64,000 nucleotides of DNA from Oegoconia quadripuncta (GCA_949316235.1 OX438750.1:4912501-4976500); one strand, 5' to 3'; shown: positions 28,064 to 39,031, counted from the first letter of the stretch. Program-made: numbers and translations. The notes: generated from the letters alone by a model not told the origin.

Positions 28064-28099
<36 letters not shown>

Positions 28100-28103
<4 letters not shown>

Positions 28104-28113
28104 TTGAATCGAC
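28100..28113. repeat. Target-site duplication of D (right copy)
   Basis: TTTTTTGAATCGAC, partner of 25079-25092, leading into the H2B 5' UTR. Confidence 0.88.
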
Positions 28114-28219
28114 AGACTTAGCCGACCGGCCGAAGCGAGCGCACGCACGCTTCGTCACCGTACTTCGCGCCAAAGTGTTTGTGTGTTTATTGTGTTGTTG
28201 AATTGTTGAGTTGTGAAAA

Positions 28220-28594
28220 ATGCCGCCCAAGACCGGTGGAAAGGCCGCCAAAAAATCAGGCAAGGCCCAAAAGAACATCTCTAAGTCCGACAAGAAAAAG
28301 AAGAAGCATAAGAGGAAGGAGAGCTACGCCATTTACATCTACAAGGTGCTGAAGCAGGTCCATCCGGACACCGGTATCTCCAGCAAGGCGATGTCCATAA
28401 TGAACTCGTTCGTGAACGACATCTTCGAACGCATCGCCGCGGAGGCATCTCGTCTCGCCCACTACAACAAGCGTTCGACGATCACATCGAGGGAGGTGCA
28501 GACTTCCGTACGGCTACTGCTGCCCGGTGAACTCGCCAAGCACGCGGTCAGTGAGGGCACCAAGGCAGTCACTAAGTACACCAGCTCCAAGTGA
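28220..28594 (+). CDS. H2B: Histone H2B, copy 2
   Basis: Protein of 124 aa identical to copy 1. D ends 121 bp upstream of the ATG. The transcribed leader from TTTTTTGAATCGAC onward is complete, but TATATAAA lies 3.1 kb away beyond D. Confidence 0.98.
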   Translation: MPPKTGGKAAKKSGKAQKNISKSDKKKKKHKRKESYAIYIYKVLKQVHPDTGISSKAMSIMNSFVNDIFERIAAEASRLAHYNKRSTITSREVQTSVRLLLPGELAKHAVSEGTKAVTKYTSSK

Positions 28595-29191
28595 GATATA
28601 GATGTCGAAACGTACGCCGCGCCATTTTACTACCAAACAAACAACAACCAAAAGGCCCTTTTCAGGGCCACAAATTTGTTCAAACCGTTTCACACGTTTA
28701 CCAATTGTTGTATTGCATTGTTATCGTTTGTTGCTTGCTAGTATTTAGAGTAGGTAGGTACCTCTAGCTACCTAGTTTTTAACATTAGTGTATCGAGTAC
28801 AAGATGATGATACATGACGATAGGTATTATTGGTACCTACAAGTAGCGTACGGCTCGCCCAAAGCGGCGGGCGCCCCGACAAGATTTTGCTGTTATGAAA
28901 TCGTGTAATAATATGTAATATACGTAGGTGCGTTGCAAGAAAGCTCCAAATTATTATTATTATTATTATTATTATATTTTTGTACGTATGGTGTATGTTC
29001 TGTACACAACAACATACACCACCTAACATACGACCTATCTATTATGCACCGTGAATATATAATAATGAACATTATTATAATAATATTTTCTTAAAATTAG
29101 AAGAAAAAAAAAAAAAAATATTTCGTTTTTAGTACCGGTTACATCCGTCGCGTCGCGTTCGCCGCGCCGCGTGCGTCTCCGCGCAACACAA
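28595..29191 (+). other. H2B 3' UTR and H2B-H3 spacer, unit 2
   Basis: Same as unit 1: an (ATT)n run at about 28949-28974, A/T-rich sequence and no gene. Confidence 0.8.
28654..28669 (+). terminator. H2B histone 3' stem-loop, copy 2
   Basis: GGCCCTTTTCAGGGCC, 59 nt after the stop codon. Confidence 0.96.
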
Positions 29192-29248
29192 TATAAATAT
29201 CACCCCACGACGGTTTCGAAGTTTTTCAATATCTCTCGTCCTCTCGCC
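29192..29248 (+). promoter_or_regulatory. Orphaned H3 TATA and initiator upstream of B2
   Basis: TATAAAT at 29192-29198 and TTCAATAT near 29225-29232. B2 begins 66 bp from the TATA box, or about 30 bp from the weaker AATATC at 29228. Both signals stay upstream of the element. Confidence 0.65.
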
Positions 29249-29257
29249 GCCGACGGA
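29249..29257. repeat. Target-site duplication of B2 (left copy)
   Basis: GCCGACGGA, repeated at 34464-34472; one copy in the uninserted H3 leaders (16280-16288). Confidence 0.88.
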
Positions 29258-29403
29258 CATTCCGCTCCGCGCCGCCGTCGTGTCCGCACGTACCGCGCGC
29301 CCTCTCGCTCCGCCATTGTCGTGAGTACACTGTGCCGCGTCCCGCACCCCCCCGTGGGTGCGTCATACGCGTTAGTGCATCCGCACACCCGCCGCCTTTC
29401 AGA

Positions 29404-29473
29404 TGCGCGGTTTTTTGTTTCCAATTCATTGGTAACACAAAACCGCGTAAGCACTCAGTTTGCGCATCTGCCG
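29404..29473 (+). other. Nested hairpin in family B leader (B2)
   Basis: CAGATGCGC pairs with GCGCATCTG, inside which CGCGGTTTT pairs with AAAACCGCG, inside which CCAAT faces ATTGG. The same set is present in B1 and B3. Alternative pairings overlap at the GCGC positions. Confidence 0.55.
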
Positions 29474-29723
29474 CGTTTGAGTTGGTGGATACGTAACCGT
29501 GACAACTAAGCCAACTGTCGTTGACCCGGTGCGACTTCAATCCCTTCAGGACCTGAAGAAACCGGCAGACCCGATCCCATTGCACTTGGGCCTTGACCCA
29601 AGGGTGACGGTACGAGCGGCTATCCAATAGGGATACCTGCTCACACCCCTCCCCTTCTCTCTCCCCCCTGCCATTTGGCAGGGAGGTTTTTCCCCCCCAA
29701 ATAATAACACCCCCTCAGCCACT

Positions 29724-31301
29724 ATGGCAACCAAGGACGAGTTCCTTGAAATTATGATTTCCTTCCTTGAAATCAGCGGCGTCAAGCTTGACAAAGCTGC
29801 ATTTCAAAGTTACTTTATCAAAGCTCTTAAAGCTAAAACTGCCCCACCCGCCCAAATCAACCCCTCGCCCGCTCAAGAAATGGAGTACTCTGACTCCATT
29901 TCAACCACTTCCTCCCGTAAGAGGCCCGCCTCACCCGATGACGGTTCCAACTCGGAAATCTCCGAGGATGGCACCGTCACCGGCGCTCACCCCTCTCCCG
30001 ACCAACTCGAGTTCGAATTCGAACTCGTCAAACCCCGCAAGAAGCGGTCCGCTAAACGCGGTCCCAAAACCGCACCCCCCAGTCCCCCCCCTAGCTCGGC
30101 CACCGAGATCCCCCGCCCCCTCTCCCCCCTTCCCCCACCCACCCTCTCTCCTTCCCCAGTTCCTCTGATGTCACTAGACATCCCCACCCCCGCCCCCCCA
30201 AGCCAGACGGCAGCCCCCCCAACCAAACCAGCAACCCGCTGCACCCCCACGCTCCCCAAACTCAAAGCCCCCCCGCCTGTCTTTCTCAGAGACAAGACGA
30301 AGTGGACCTTCGTCTCAAAACTCTGCACCGATAACAAGGTGCATTACTCCCATGCCTCCAACACCGGTGAGGCCATCAAAATTGAAGTCCCCTCAATCAC
30401 CGATTTTAGAAACCTCACGAGGTTATTGTCCCAGAATAGAATCCCCTACCACTCCTATGCGCTCCCCGAGGAGCGTAAAATCCGTGCCGTCCTCCGTGGC
30501 GTCCCGCACGAACTCCCCAACGAGGCCATACTCGATGACCTCAACCAACAAGGTTTCCCCGTTGAGGCTGTGCACAAAATGCACAGTCGCACGGGTAGAA
30601 CATACCCACTGGCCTTAGCCATCCTCACCAACGTCCCCAACGCTAGGGACATCTTCAAAGGAGAACTCACCATCTGTGGACTCTCCAAAATAAAAATAGA
30701 GCCCCCGCACAAACGCGGTCACCCCGGTCAGTGCCACCGTTGCCAGCTCTATGGCCACGCAGCGGCAAACTGCTCCGCCAACCCTAGGTGCGTAAAGTGC
30801 CTAGAGCCACATAGCACAAAAGAGTGCACACGCACACGTGACGATGAGACTCCTCCATCGTGCGTGCTATGTGGACAATCCGGCCATACGGCCAACTACC
30901 GCGGTTGCCCGCGTGCTCCCCGCCCCCGCCCCACTCAAAAGGCTCATAAAGCCTCCACCCAAGCAGGCCACAAACCCCCACCACCCCCGGCGACAGCCTC
31001 CCACTTCCCACCCCTAAAGCCCCCCCAGGTCTCAAACGCCTGGGGTCCTAAAACCCCAGCCCCCCCCTCAGTCTTCCGTCCTCAGGCTCTTCCAGCCACC
31101 CCACGCCCAAACCAACCAAAGCCTCACCCAGGCGGCAGTATGCCCTCCCTGGCTGAGGACATGCAGACCGTCTACGCTGCAATCAGCGGTATTGATATCG
31201 GAGAGATATCAATACTCGCCCGCAAGCTGCGCGCTTCCCGCACAGCCCAAGAACGTCTCCTTGCTCTAGTTGAACACCATCACCTACTAAACTCCATCTA
31301 A
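29724..31301 (+). CDS. ORF1 Gag-like protein (B2)
   Basis: Protein of 525 aa. It has the same layout as B1/B3 with a 12-residue longer Pro/Thr-rich linker. Zinc knuckles lie at about residues 337-350 (CHRCQLYGHAAANC), 356-368 and 380-395, and the RRM/PRE_C2HC-type module (VLRGVPHEL) precedes them. It differs from B1/B3 at many scattered positions, so the Gag-only form did not arise from this exact copy. A CCCTGCCA/TGGCAGGG hairpin lies about 40 nt before the ATG. The TAA stop is followed 5 nt later by the ORF2 ATG, in a different frame. Confidence 0.94.
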   Translation: MATKDEFLEIMISFLEISGVKLDKAAFQSYFIKALKAKTAPPAQINPSPAQEMEYSDSISTTSSRKRPASPDDGSNSEISEDGTVTGAHPSPDQLEFEFELVKPRKKRSAKRGPKTAPPSPPPSSATEIPRPLSPLPPPTLSPSPVPLMSLDIPTPAPPSQTAAPPTKPATRCTPTLPKLKAPPPVFLRDKTKWTFVSKLCTDNKVHYSHASNTGEAIKIEVPSITDFRNLTRLLSQNRIPYHSYALPEERKIRAVLRGVPHELPNEAILDDLNQQGFPVEAVHKMHSRTGRTYPLALAILTNVPNARDIFKGELTICGLSKIKIEPPHKRGHPGQCHRCQLYGHAAANCSANPRCVKCLEPHSTKECTRTRDDETPPSCVLCGQSGHTANYRGCPRAPRPRPTQKAHKASTQAGHKPPPPPATASHFPPLKPPQVSNAWGPKTPAPPSVFRPQALPATPRPNQPKPHPGGSMPSLAEDMQTVYAAISGIDIGEISILARKLRASRTAQERLLALVEHHHLLNSI

Positions 31302-31306
31302 GTACA

Positions 31307-34189
31307 ATGTCCCAAAATATAAACACCCCCTTAGGTACCGGTCGGACCAAACCAAGAGGTGTCTCTCTCATCTCCTACAATTCGCGCAGTCTGCGCACTA
31401 ATATCAACGAACTAAAAGAGTTCGTGCGCAGTAGAGAAGTAGACCTCTTATTAATCCAGGAGTCATGGCTCAAAGCCACTGACCGTAAAGGCTTATCCAT
31501 CCCCAAATATACCCTAATACGTAATGACAGACTCGACGGACGTGGCGGAACAGCCATTTACTATAAAAGATCTCTCCACTGTTCTCCCATCACCACCCCC
31601 CCCCTCACTAATATGGAAGCCTCTATCTGCAGGCTTGCCATGACAGGTCATCAATCCATTATTATAGCCTCCATCTATATTCCTAGTGGTACTCCACCCC
31701 TAAAAAGTGACTTTGAAGCTATCCTCCTACTGGGCAACTCAGTTATTATGTTCGGAGACTTTAACTCCAAACATACTAGCTGGACTTGCCTCACTACCAA
31801 TGCAAGCGGCACTAAGCTGCTCAACATCACCCAGTCTCTAAATATAGACGTTATATGTCCATTTTGGCCCACCCATTACCCCGATAACACAAACCAATCG
31901 CCAGACATTCTCGATTTCGCTCTTTTTAAAAACATTTCCCTAAACCTAAACACGATCGAACCTCTCGACGACCTAGGATCAGACCACCGCCCAGTCTCAC
32001 TGATACTGGGGCCCCAAACCCCTCCTCCCGCCACCCCTAAAACCTTCACCCACTGGGATGGGTTCAAAACATCCCTCACCGCAGCCATCGACTCTCCAGA
32101 CTCACCGTATGTCCCCTCATCATCATCATCATCATATCATCATCTCGATAGCACTGAAAATATAGACAATGCGGTGAGCTCCCTCACCCAACTCATACAA
32201 TCTGCGATCAAGGCCAACGAGCGCGTAGCCAAGGTCAAAGATCAAAAGCTCCCATTAGACGTCATCAACCTAATTAAATGTAAGAATGCAGCCCTCCGCA
32301 GAGCTGCTCGCTATCCCACCCCCTCCCATAGGAAAGCAGCCAACCAACTCCAACGTCAGGTTAGGTCCCGTCTCTCCGAAGTGAGGAATGCTCAATGGAG
32401 TAAACTCATGGAGGAAATCTCTCCCTCCCACCTCGCGTATTACAAAGTGGCGAAAGCCCTCCGGTTAGACACAATCACCCATACCCCTCCGCTAAACCGT
32501 CCCGATGGCACCGTTGCCTTCGAAGACGATGAAAAAGCCGAATGTCTCGCTGACAACACGGCCGCGCAATGCTCCCCCAGTACTCTCGAGTATGACTCCG
32601 CCCATGTCCAAATGGTGGAGGAGGAAGCTCGTTGTATAACGACATCCCCTCCAACCTCAGACCCTATCCTAGTTTCCACCGACCAAATTCAAGCCATCAT
32701 CAAAGGCCTTAAGCCAAAAAAAGCCCCAGGCGCGGATGGAATCTCCAACCAAGCCCTCAAACACCTCCCCCTCAATGTACTCACCCTACTGTCTCTTATA
32801 TTTAACGCTTGCTTTGATCTCTGCTACTTTCCAACCGCCTGGAAGGAAGCAATAGTCATAGGTATCCCCAAACCAGGAAAGCCCCTCAATATCCCCTCTA
32901 GCCACCGTCCCATCAGCCTCCTCAAGGCGCTAGGCAAAGTATTAGAAAGAGTAATCCTCTATCATATGAGAAAACACCTATTCCCAATAGGTGAGCCCCC
33001 TCTTATTTTACCCCACCAATTCGGTTTCCGCGCAAACCATTCTTGTCCACAACAGGTCCACCGCATAATCGAGTACATCTTGAGCGGTTTCTACCCTAAA
33101 CGCGAAAAAACAGTAGCAGTCTTCTTTGATGTCGCAAAGGCATTCGATAAAGTATGGCACGCAGGCCTTATCTATAAACTACACCACTTAGGTCTCCCCG
33201 ACAGGCTAGTTCTAACAGTAGCATCCTATCTCCAGGATCGTACCTTTCGTTTTAGACACGAAGGAGTGCTATCCTCCCCCCGCCCGCTCAAAGCCGGAGT
33301 CCCTCAGGGATCAGTGCTCTCTCCCCTACTATATATATCGTACACAAACGACATACCCATCCCCAAAAACAATGTCCAACTCTCTCTCTTCGCCGACGAC
33401 ACTGCCCTCTATATAAAGGGTCAGCGGCTGTCGTCAACCATATCCAAACTCCAACGCTCAGTTAATGAGCTTGGAGAATGGTTTAGGAAATGGCGTATAG
33501 AAGTAAACCCCGATAAAAGCACCGCGATTAGATTCAGTCATAAGAGAAGACGCCATCTCGATCTCAATGACACCCAAATCCGTATGCTAGGTACCCCTGT
33601 CCCCTGGAAACCCACTGCCAAATACCTAGGTGTTACTCTGGACTCGAGGCTAACTTTTAAGCCTCACATCCTGAATGTGACTCGCACTGCCCGCTTCTAT
33701 CTGGGCCGCCTAAATAGTATGATAGGCAGAAGTAGTAAAATGTCCCCCATCAATAAGAGAACACTCTTCAAGGTGTGCATCCGACCGGTAATGACATACG
33801 CGGCCCCCGTTTTCGCACACGCGAACCCTAATACAATAAATAAACTCCAAATCGTACAAAACCTTTTCTGTCGTAGAGCACTGAACGCCCACTGGTGCGT
33901 CAGAAATGCTGACCTTCACCGTGACATAGATTTACCATCAATCCAACAGTTTTTGAAAACCCTCACCGAATCCTTTTTCAAATCAGCTACCGAACACCCA
34001 AATCCGTTAATAAGAGGGTCAGCAGTCTACCCTACCCCCTCATCAACCTCTCTCTATCAAGTCCGACGTCCGAGGAACGTCCTCACCGACCCACCCAATA
34101 AACTCACATCCGATCTGGCTTGCCTCCTGGCGGCCACAGATGAGTCAGGGGCACTTGTCACCCCTGACTCATCATCGACTCTCGATTAG
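31307..34189 (+). CDS. ORF2 endonuclease/reverse transcriptase (B2)
   Basis: Protein of 960 aa. The N-terminal AP endonuclease has LLLIQESWL, MFGDFNSKH and GSDHRPVSL. The reverse transcriptase has KKAPGADGISN, HRPISLLKALGK, FDVAKAFDKVWH, VPQGSVLSP and the catalytic FADD near residue 695, then KYLGVTLD. No RNase H is seen. It is clearly related to ORF2 of family A but well diverged, and has a lower GC content. The last codons overlap the conserved 3' hairpin kept in the Gag-only copies. With ORF1 it makes B2 look competent. Confidence 0.95.
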   Translation: MSQNINTPLGTGRTKPRGVSLISYNSRSLRTNINELKEFVRSREVDLLLIQESWLKATDRKGLSIPKYTLIRNDRLDGRGGTAIYYKRSLHCSPITTPPLTNMEASICRLAMTGHQSIIIASIYIPSGTPPLKSDFEAILLLGNSVIMFGDFNSKHTSWTCLTTNASGTKLLNITQSLNIDVICPFWPTHYPDNTNQSPDILDFALFKNISLNLNTIEPLDDLGSDHRPVSLILGPQTPPPATPKTFTHWDGFKTSLTAAIDSPDSPYVPSSSSSSYHHLDSTENIDNAVSSLTQLIQSAIKANERVAKVKDQKLPLDVINLIKCKNAALRRAARYPTPSHRKAANQLQRQVRSRLSEVRNAQWSKLMEEISPSHLAYYKVAKALRLDTITHTPPLNRPDGTVAFEDDEKAECLADNTAAQCSPSTLEYDSAHVQMVEEEARCITTSPPTSDPILVSTDQIQAIIKGLKPKKAPGADGISNQALKHLPLNVLTLLSLIFNACFDLCYFPTAWKEAIVIGIPKPGKPLNIPSSHRPISLLKALGKVLERVILYHMRKHLFPIGEPPLILPHQFGFRANHSCPQQVHRIIEYILSGFYPKREKTVAVFFDVAKAFDKVWHAGLIYKLHHLGLPDRLVLTVASYLQDRTFRFRHEGVLSSPRPLKAGVPQGSVLSPLLYISYTNDIPIPKNNVQLSLFADDTALYIKGQRLSSTISKLQRSVNELGEWFRKWRIEVNPDKSTAIRFSHKRRRHLDLNDTQIRMLGTPVPWKPTAKYLGVTLDSRLTFKPHILNVTRTARFYLGRLNSMIGRSSKMSPINKRTLFKVCIRPVMTYAAPVFAHANPNTINKLQIVQNLFCRRALNAHWCVRNADLHRDIDLPSIQQFLKTLTESFFKSATEHPNPLIRGSAVYPTPSSTSLYQVRRPRNVLTDPPNKLTSDLACLLAATDESGALVTPDSSSTLD
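34139..34173 (+). other. 3' hairpin of family B (copy B2)
   Basis: GATGAGTCAGGGG/CCCCTGACTCATC stem of 13 bp with a 9-nt loop, inside the last codons of ORF2. Confidence 0.7.
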
Positions 34190-34463
34190 CTCTAGTCTCT
34201 TCTAAGTGATGCTCTTCTAGCAGAGCACCACTAGCGCCCCTCCCCTCCCCAGGAAAGGGGTCGCTTCCGATGACGGGATAAAAGCCTCACGGCTAGTCCC
34301 TACCTCCAAGGCGGAGTTTTAGTGGGTAGGCACACTCTGTGAGTCCCACATAACTTGCACAGCCGGCTGTGCTCGTACGCTTAGAGCCTTCTCCGCCTCC
34401 CTCCTTCGTTCCTCCGGAGGGTGCCTTTGCATGGGCGCAAAAAAAAAAAAAAAAAAAAAAAAA

Positions 34464-34472
34464 GCCGACGGA
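34464..34472. repeat. Target-site duplication of B2 (right copy)
   Basis: GCCGACGGA, partner of 29249-29257. Confidence 0.88.
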
Positions 34473-34539
34473 CGCATCGAGCGCTCGTCAGCCCGCGCGT
34501 TAGAATCTTATAGTAACTTTGTTGTGAGTGTGTGTGTAG

Positions 34540-34962
<423 letters not shown>

Positions 34963-35111
34963 AACCGGATGCCGTTTCTGTTGTGTCGTGTTGTGTGTTA
35001 ATGTGTGCCGTGCCGTGTCGTGTCTTCGTGTTCGTTCTGCTGAGCGAGGGATCAACTAAATCGATCTCTTGTCTCATCTCAATCGAGATGAGCATTCGTT
35101 CATTGACGTTG

Positions 35112-35148
<37 letters not shown>

Positions 35149-35219
35149 GCCCGACCGACGGGCACACGACACACACTCGTGCCTCAGCGCTGCTGCGATT
35201 TAATTATGATAAAAAAAAA

Positions 35220-35235
35220 GGCCCTTTTCAGGGCC
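35220..35235 (+). terminator. H3 histone 3' stem-loop, copy 2
   Basis: GGCCCTTTTCAGGGCC, 257 nt after the stop; the distance is shorter than in copy 1 because the (CAGA)n run is shorter. Confidence 0.95.
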
Positions 35236-35364
35236 GCAAAAGTTTCAAACTATAAAAAATGTTTCAAAGCCGATCGTACGCATCGACCGACACCGACTCT
35301 ATATAGGTACCTACTACTACTACTATGAAATAAATAATTTACAATTTCCATATACGTACGTACG

Positions 35365-35644
35365 TACATACATACATACATACATACATACATACATACA
35401 TACATACATACATACATACATACATACATACATACATACATACATACATACATACATACATACATACATACATACATACATACATACATACATACATACA
35501 TACATACATACATACATCCATCCATCCATCCATCCATACATCCATCCATACATCCATCCATACATCCATCCATCCATCCATCCATACATACATACATACA
35601 TACATACATACATACATACATACATACATACATACATACATACA
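35365..35644. repeat. (CATA)n/(CATC)n array, unit 2
   Basis: The same array as in unit 1, with fewer repeats and a shorter CATC block. Confidence 0.95.
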
Positions 35645-35957
35645 TGATTAATTACTTACTAGCTTGTTTGCTTTCTTGCCTCCTTCCTTACTTTATATCA
35701 TCATCCATCATCCATCATCCATCATCCATCATCATCATCATCATCATCGTCGTCGTCACCATCATTTAATTAGTCTCATGATTATTATTGTGTTGGTTGG
35801 ATGGTTAGGGAGGGAATGTTTCAAAAAAATGCGTAAATCCAATTTTTTTTTTTTTTCCTTATTCCTCATTGCGTTTATATAGTAGTGCGTGGCGACCGGT
35901 TAACAAGCAGAGATACCGCTCCCCGCTCTACCTCAACCCCGCAAACGTGCTCGTTTC

Positions 35958-35993
35958 TATATTAAGGCCGTTTTCACGGCGCTGGTTTTAGTT
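35958..35993 (+). promoter_or_regulatory. H4 core promoter, unit 2 (intact)
   Basis: TATATTAA at 35958-35965 and the initiator-like TTAGTT at 35988-35993 about 32 bp downstream. GCGCTGGTTTT at 35979-35989 is the single-copy form of the B3 target. Confidence 0.7.
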
Positions 35994-36058
35994 GAGTGAG
36001 TATCGCTCGTTCGTTCGCGTCGCGTTTCGTTTGTTGTTTGTTTGTCGCAAGTTTGTGA

Positions 36059-36373
<315 letters not shown>

Positions 36374-37137
36374 ACGCGCACCTCACAACCACCGTCGTTC
36401 GTCTCTATTCGTTAGCTCGCTGCCACTCGCGCGCGCTCTCTCTGCGGCATTGGGTTTTGTGCTGTGCTGTGCTGTGCTGTGCCGTGCCGTGCCGTGCCGT
36501 GCCATGCCATGCCATTCTGTCGCGCACAAGTGACCATCCAGTCGGATCCATGTTGTCTGCTCATCGCATCGCACCGCACATTTCTCTTTCCGTCTGTTGT
36601 CTGCGCGCAAACGAGGGAGGAAGCAAACGAAAAAAAAAAAAGGCCCTTTTCAGGGCCGCATATGATTCCTTTAACGAATATAATGTTTCATTACGATACG
36701 ATCTGGTCGATATCTATTGTAAATAAATATGTCTGTCTGTCTGTGTTTGTTCGTGCTCGTTGTAAAGTAAGCCAGCCCACCAGGCACCTACCTACCTACT
36801 TACTTACTTACTTACACTGCCTACCACCTACCTATTTAGAGAATTTCTTCCGGAAGAAATTAATCTTCTTCATACATACATACATACATACATACATACA
36901 TACATACATACATACATACATACACACATAGGTACATACGTAATGATATAACCCGTACTCGGAATAATTAATGCTTAGGAATAGTTACGTTCATATTTTA
37001 TGGGTTGGTACGTATGCAATGGCACGGTGGTGGTGTACCCATTGTGTACCATACAACAACAACAACAACTACTACAACGATGAAGATGATTTTTATTTTT
37101 GTTCGTTTTCGTATAACGTTCGTTCGTTTGTTTGTCA

Positions 37138-37177
<40 letters not shown>

Positions 37178-37973
37178 ACAAACAAACAAACAAACAAACA
37201 AACAAACAACTGCCGCCTCACCAACTACGCACGTATACCACCTATCTACCTATCGACCGACCGACCGACCTTTTTCCTTCCTTCTTTTCGTTTTCTTTCT
37301 TTTCGTTTTTGAATGGGGTTGGCGATTCATTCAACACACACAACAAACAAACATACATACATACATACAGTGAAACGATCGAAATCGAATCCCGTACGTC
37401 CTGAACGTATGGAAGTCCGCCCCGTCTTCGCGGCCGCCGAACGGGCCTCGCGGCGAGAGCGGCGCGTCAGTGTTTTACGACCCCCGACATCTCGACGCTC
37501 AAAATAGTACCAACACGTTCGAACCAACGGCGGGATGGTCACAGTTTCTAAGCTCGGATCCCTCGACGTCTCCCGGTCGGGAATGGCGGTCGCGAACTGG
37601 CCGTTTTCGCGAGATAAATCAATTTTAAACTTCACCTCGGCCCGCCCCGGCTGCCACTATTCAAAACAAACGGACGTCGCTCCGACCGACTGCCCGGCTC
37701 GCTCTCGAAATTCGTACACACATTTAGGTGTATTCAAAACGTTTCTCTTAGACCGCATCCAATACCTATACAGATATGGATAATTGTTAAAAATTTAATC
37801 TATCCGACAAGGGTTAGTGAAAAGTTGGAACCGTTCATACGAGAAAACGTCTCGCGAGCGCGGAGTCCTCAATACAGTATTGCCACGTCCGACGGACTGG
37901 CGCTACGAAACGGTGGCGACACCGTACGTATACAAAGTGTACCACTACCACTCTACTTGCTTACTTACTTACT
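36374..37973 (+). other. H4 3' UTR and H4-H1 spacer, unit 2
   Basis: A 1.6-kb spacer holding TGTGC/CGTGC pentamers (36461-36512) before the stem-loop, then (CATA)n at about 36872-36923, (GTTA)n at about 37138-37177 and (CAAA)n at about 37178-37208. A less repetitive GC-richer block follows at about 37370-37780. Small open frames in that block (37313-37507, 37535-37783) recur in unit 3 but have no recognisable domains. I do not call them genes. Confidence 0.75.
36642..36657 (+). terminator. H4 histone 3' stem-loop, copy 2
   Basis: GGCCCTTTTCAGGGCC, 268 nt after the stop codon, just after an A-run. Confidence 0.95.
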
Positions 37974-38009
37974 TAATATTATTCCTAGTTTGTGTGGTTC
38001 GGTTCAGTC
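37974..38009 (+). promoter_or_regulatory. H1 core promoter, unit 2
   Basis: TAATATTA at 37974-37981 and TCAGTC at 38004-38009. Confidence 0.6.
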
Positions 38010-38084
38010 GTGCGTCGCGCAGCTCGTCGTTCGTTTGTGTGTTTGTGTGTTCTACATTAAAAACATAATAATAAATATATTATT

Positions 38085-38786
38085 ATGGCAGACACGGCCG
38101 TAGCCTCTGATGCACCCGCCCCGGCGACACCCGCCAAGAAGCCGAAGGCGTCCGCCGGAGGCGGCGCGAAGAAACCCAAAGCGAAACCGACCCACCCGAA
38201 GACGTCCGATATGGTGAACAGCGCCATCAAGGAGTTGAAGGAGCGCAGCGGATCGTCGCTGCAGGCCATCAAGAAGTATATCGCCGCCCAGTACAAGGTG
38301 GACGCCGAGAAGCTGGCGCCGTTCATCAGGAGGTACCTCAAGAGCGCCGTCGAGTCGGGCGCGCTCATCCAGACCAAGGGCAAGGGAGCGTCCGGTTCTT
38401 TCAAGCTCGAATCGAAGACGTCCGCCTCCAAGAAACCCACCACCGCCAAGTCCGGAGCGAAGGCGTCCGCGGCCAAGCCCAAGAAGGCGACCGCCTCCTC
38501 GGCGGCGGGCGGCAAGGGCAAGAAGGCGGTCGCGGCCGCCTCCTCTCCGTCTAAGGCGAAATCGACGCCCGCAGCCACCGCCAGGGACAAGAAGGCGGCC
38601 GCCGCGAAGAAGAAGCCCGCCGCTAAGAAAGCGGCCACCCCCGCCAAGGCGAAGGCAGCCGCGCCCAAAGCGAAGAAGACCGCCAAGCCCCCGACGAAGA
38701 AGCCGAAAGCGCCAAAACCTAAGAAGGCCGCCGCCGCTTCTAAGTCGAAGCCCGCCGCGAAGAAGGCCGCCTCGGCGAAGAAGTAA
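38085..38786 (+). CDS. H1: Histone H1 (linker histone), copy 2
   Basis: Protein of 233 aa with one difference from the other copies, Ala136Thr in the C-terminal tail (GCG to ACC context change at about 38490). Promoter and stem-loop are intact. Confidence 0.98.
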   Translation: MADTAVASDAPAPATPAKKPKASAGGGAKKPKAKPTHPKTSDMVNSAIKELKERSGSSLQAIKKYIAAQYKVDAEKLAPFIRRYLKSAVESGALIQTKGKGASGSFKLESKTSASKKPTTAKSGAKASAAKPKKATASSAAGGKGKKAVAAASSPSKAKSTPAATARDKKAAAAKKKPAAKKAATPAKAKAAAPKAKKTAKPPTKKPKAPKPKKAAAASKSKPAAKKAASAKK

Positions 38787-38924
38787 ATGAATCGGCCGGC
38801 CGTCCGACTAAACGACGACCAACCCCGCCGCGCCGTCGCCGCCGCCGCCGCCGCCGCCGGTCGATTATGCGATAAAGGTAAATTGTTGATATCTATCTAT
38901 CTATCAACGCGTCGCGTCGCGTCG

Positions 38925-38995
<71 letters not shown>

Positions 38996-39031
38996 CCTCC
39001 GCGTCGGTCCTCGCGAGCGAGCGAGCGAGCG

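Larger units (their letters stand above)
25093..28099 (+). mobile_element. Gag-only Jockey-group element, family D
   Basis: A 3.0-kb element with a clean 14-bp duplication, a long leader homologous to family A (including the histone-like hairpin), an intact ORF1, no ORF2, an A-like 3' UTR and a poly-A tail. ORF1 is clearly diverged from family A, and the 3' hairpins differ by compensating changes, so D is an old separate lineage and not a fresh deletion of an A copy. It sits exactly at the H2B start site. Confidence 0.93.
29258..34463 (+). mobile_element. Autonomous Jockey-group element, family B (copy B2)
   Basis: A 5206-bp full-length element with the CATTCCGCTCCGCGCC 5' end, a 466-bp structured leader, intact ORF1 and ORF2, and a 3' UTR with a palindromic GCACAGCC/GGCTGTGC motif and a 25-A tail. 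It has a 9-bp target duplication in the H3 5' UTR. It is the only B copy with a reverse transcriptase and the likely helper for B1 and B3. Confidence 0.95.
34963..35957 (+). other. H3 3' UTR and H3-H4 spacer, unit 2
   Basis: (CAGA)n at 35112-35149, the stem-loop, the CATA/CATC array, (ATC)n near 35698-35750 and the H4 distal promoter. This is the only uninterrupted H3-H4 spacer in the window. Confidence 0.85.

Noticed and set aside
37313..37783. Two small frames (64 and 82 aa) in the H4-H1 spacer, repeated in unit 3
   Set aside because: No recognisable domain. Conservation between units is explained by array homogenisation. A non-coding element of the H1 upstream region remains possible.
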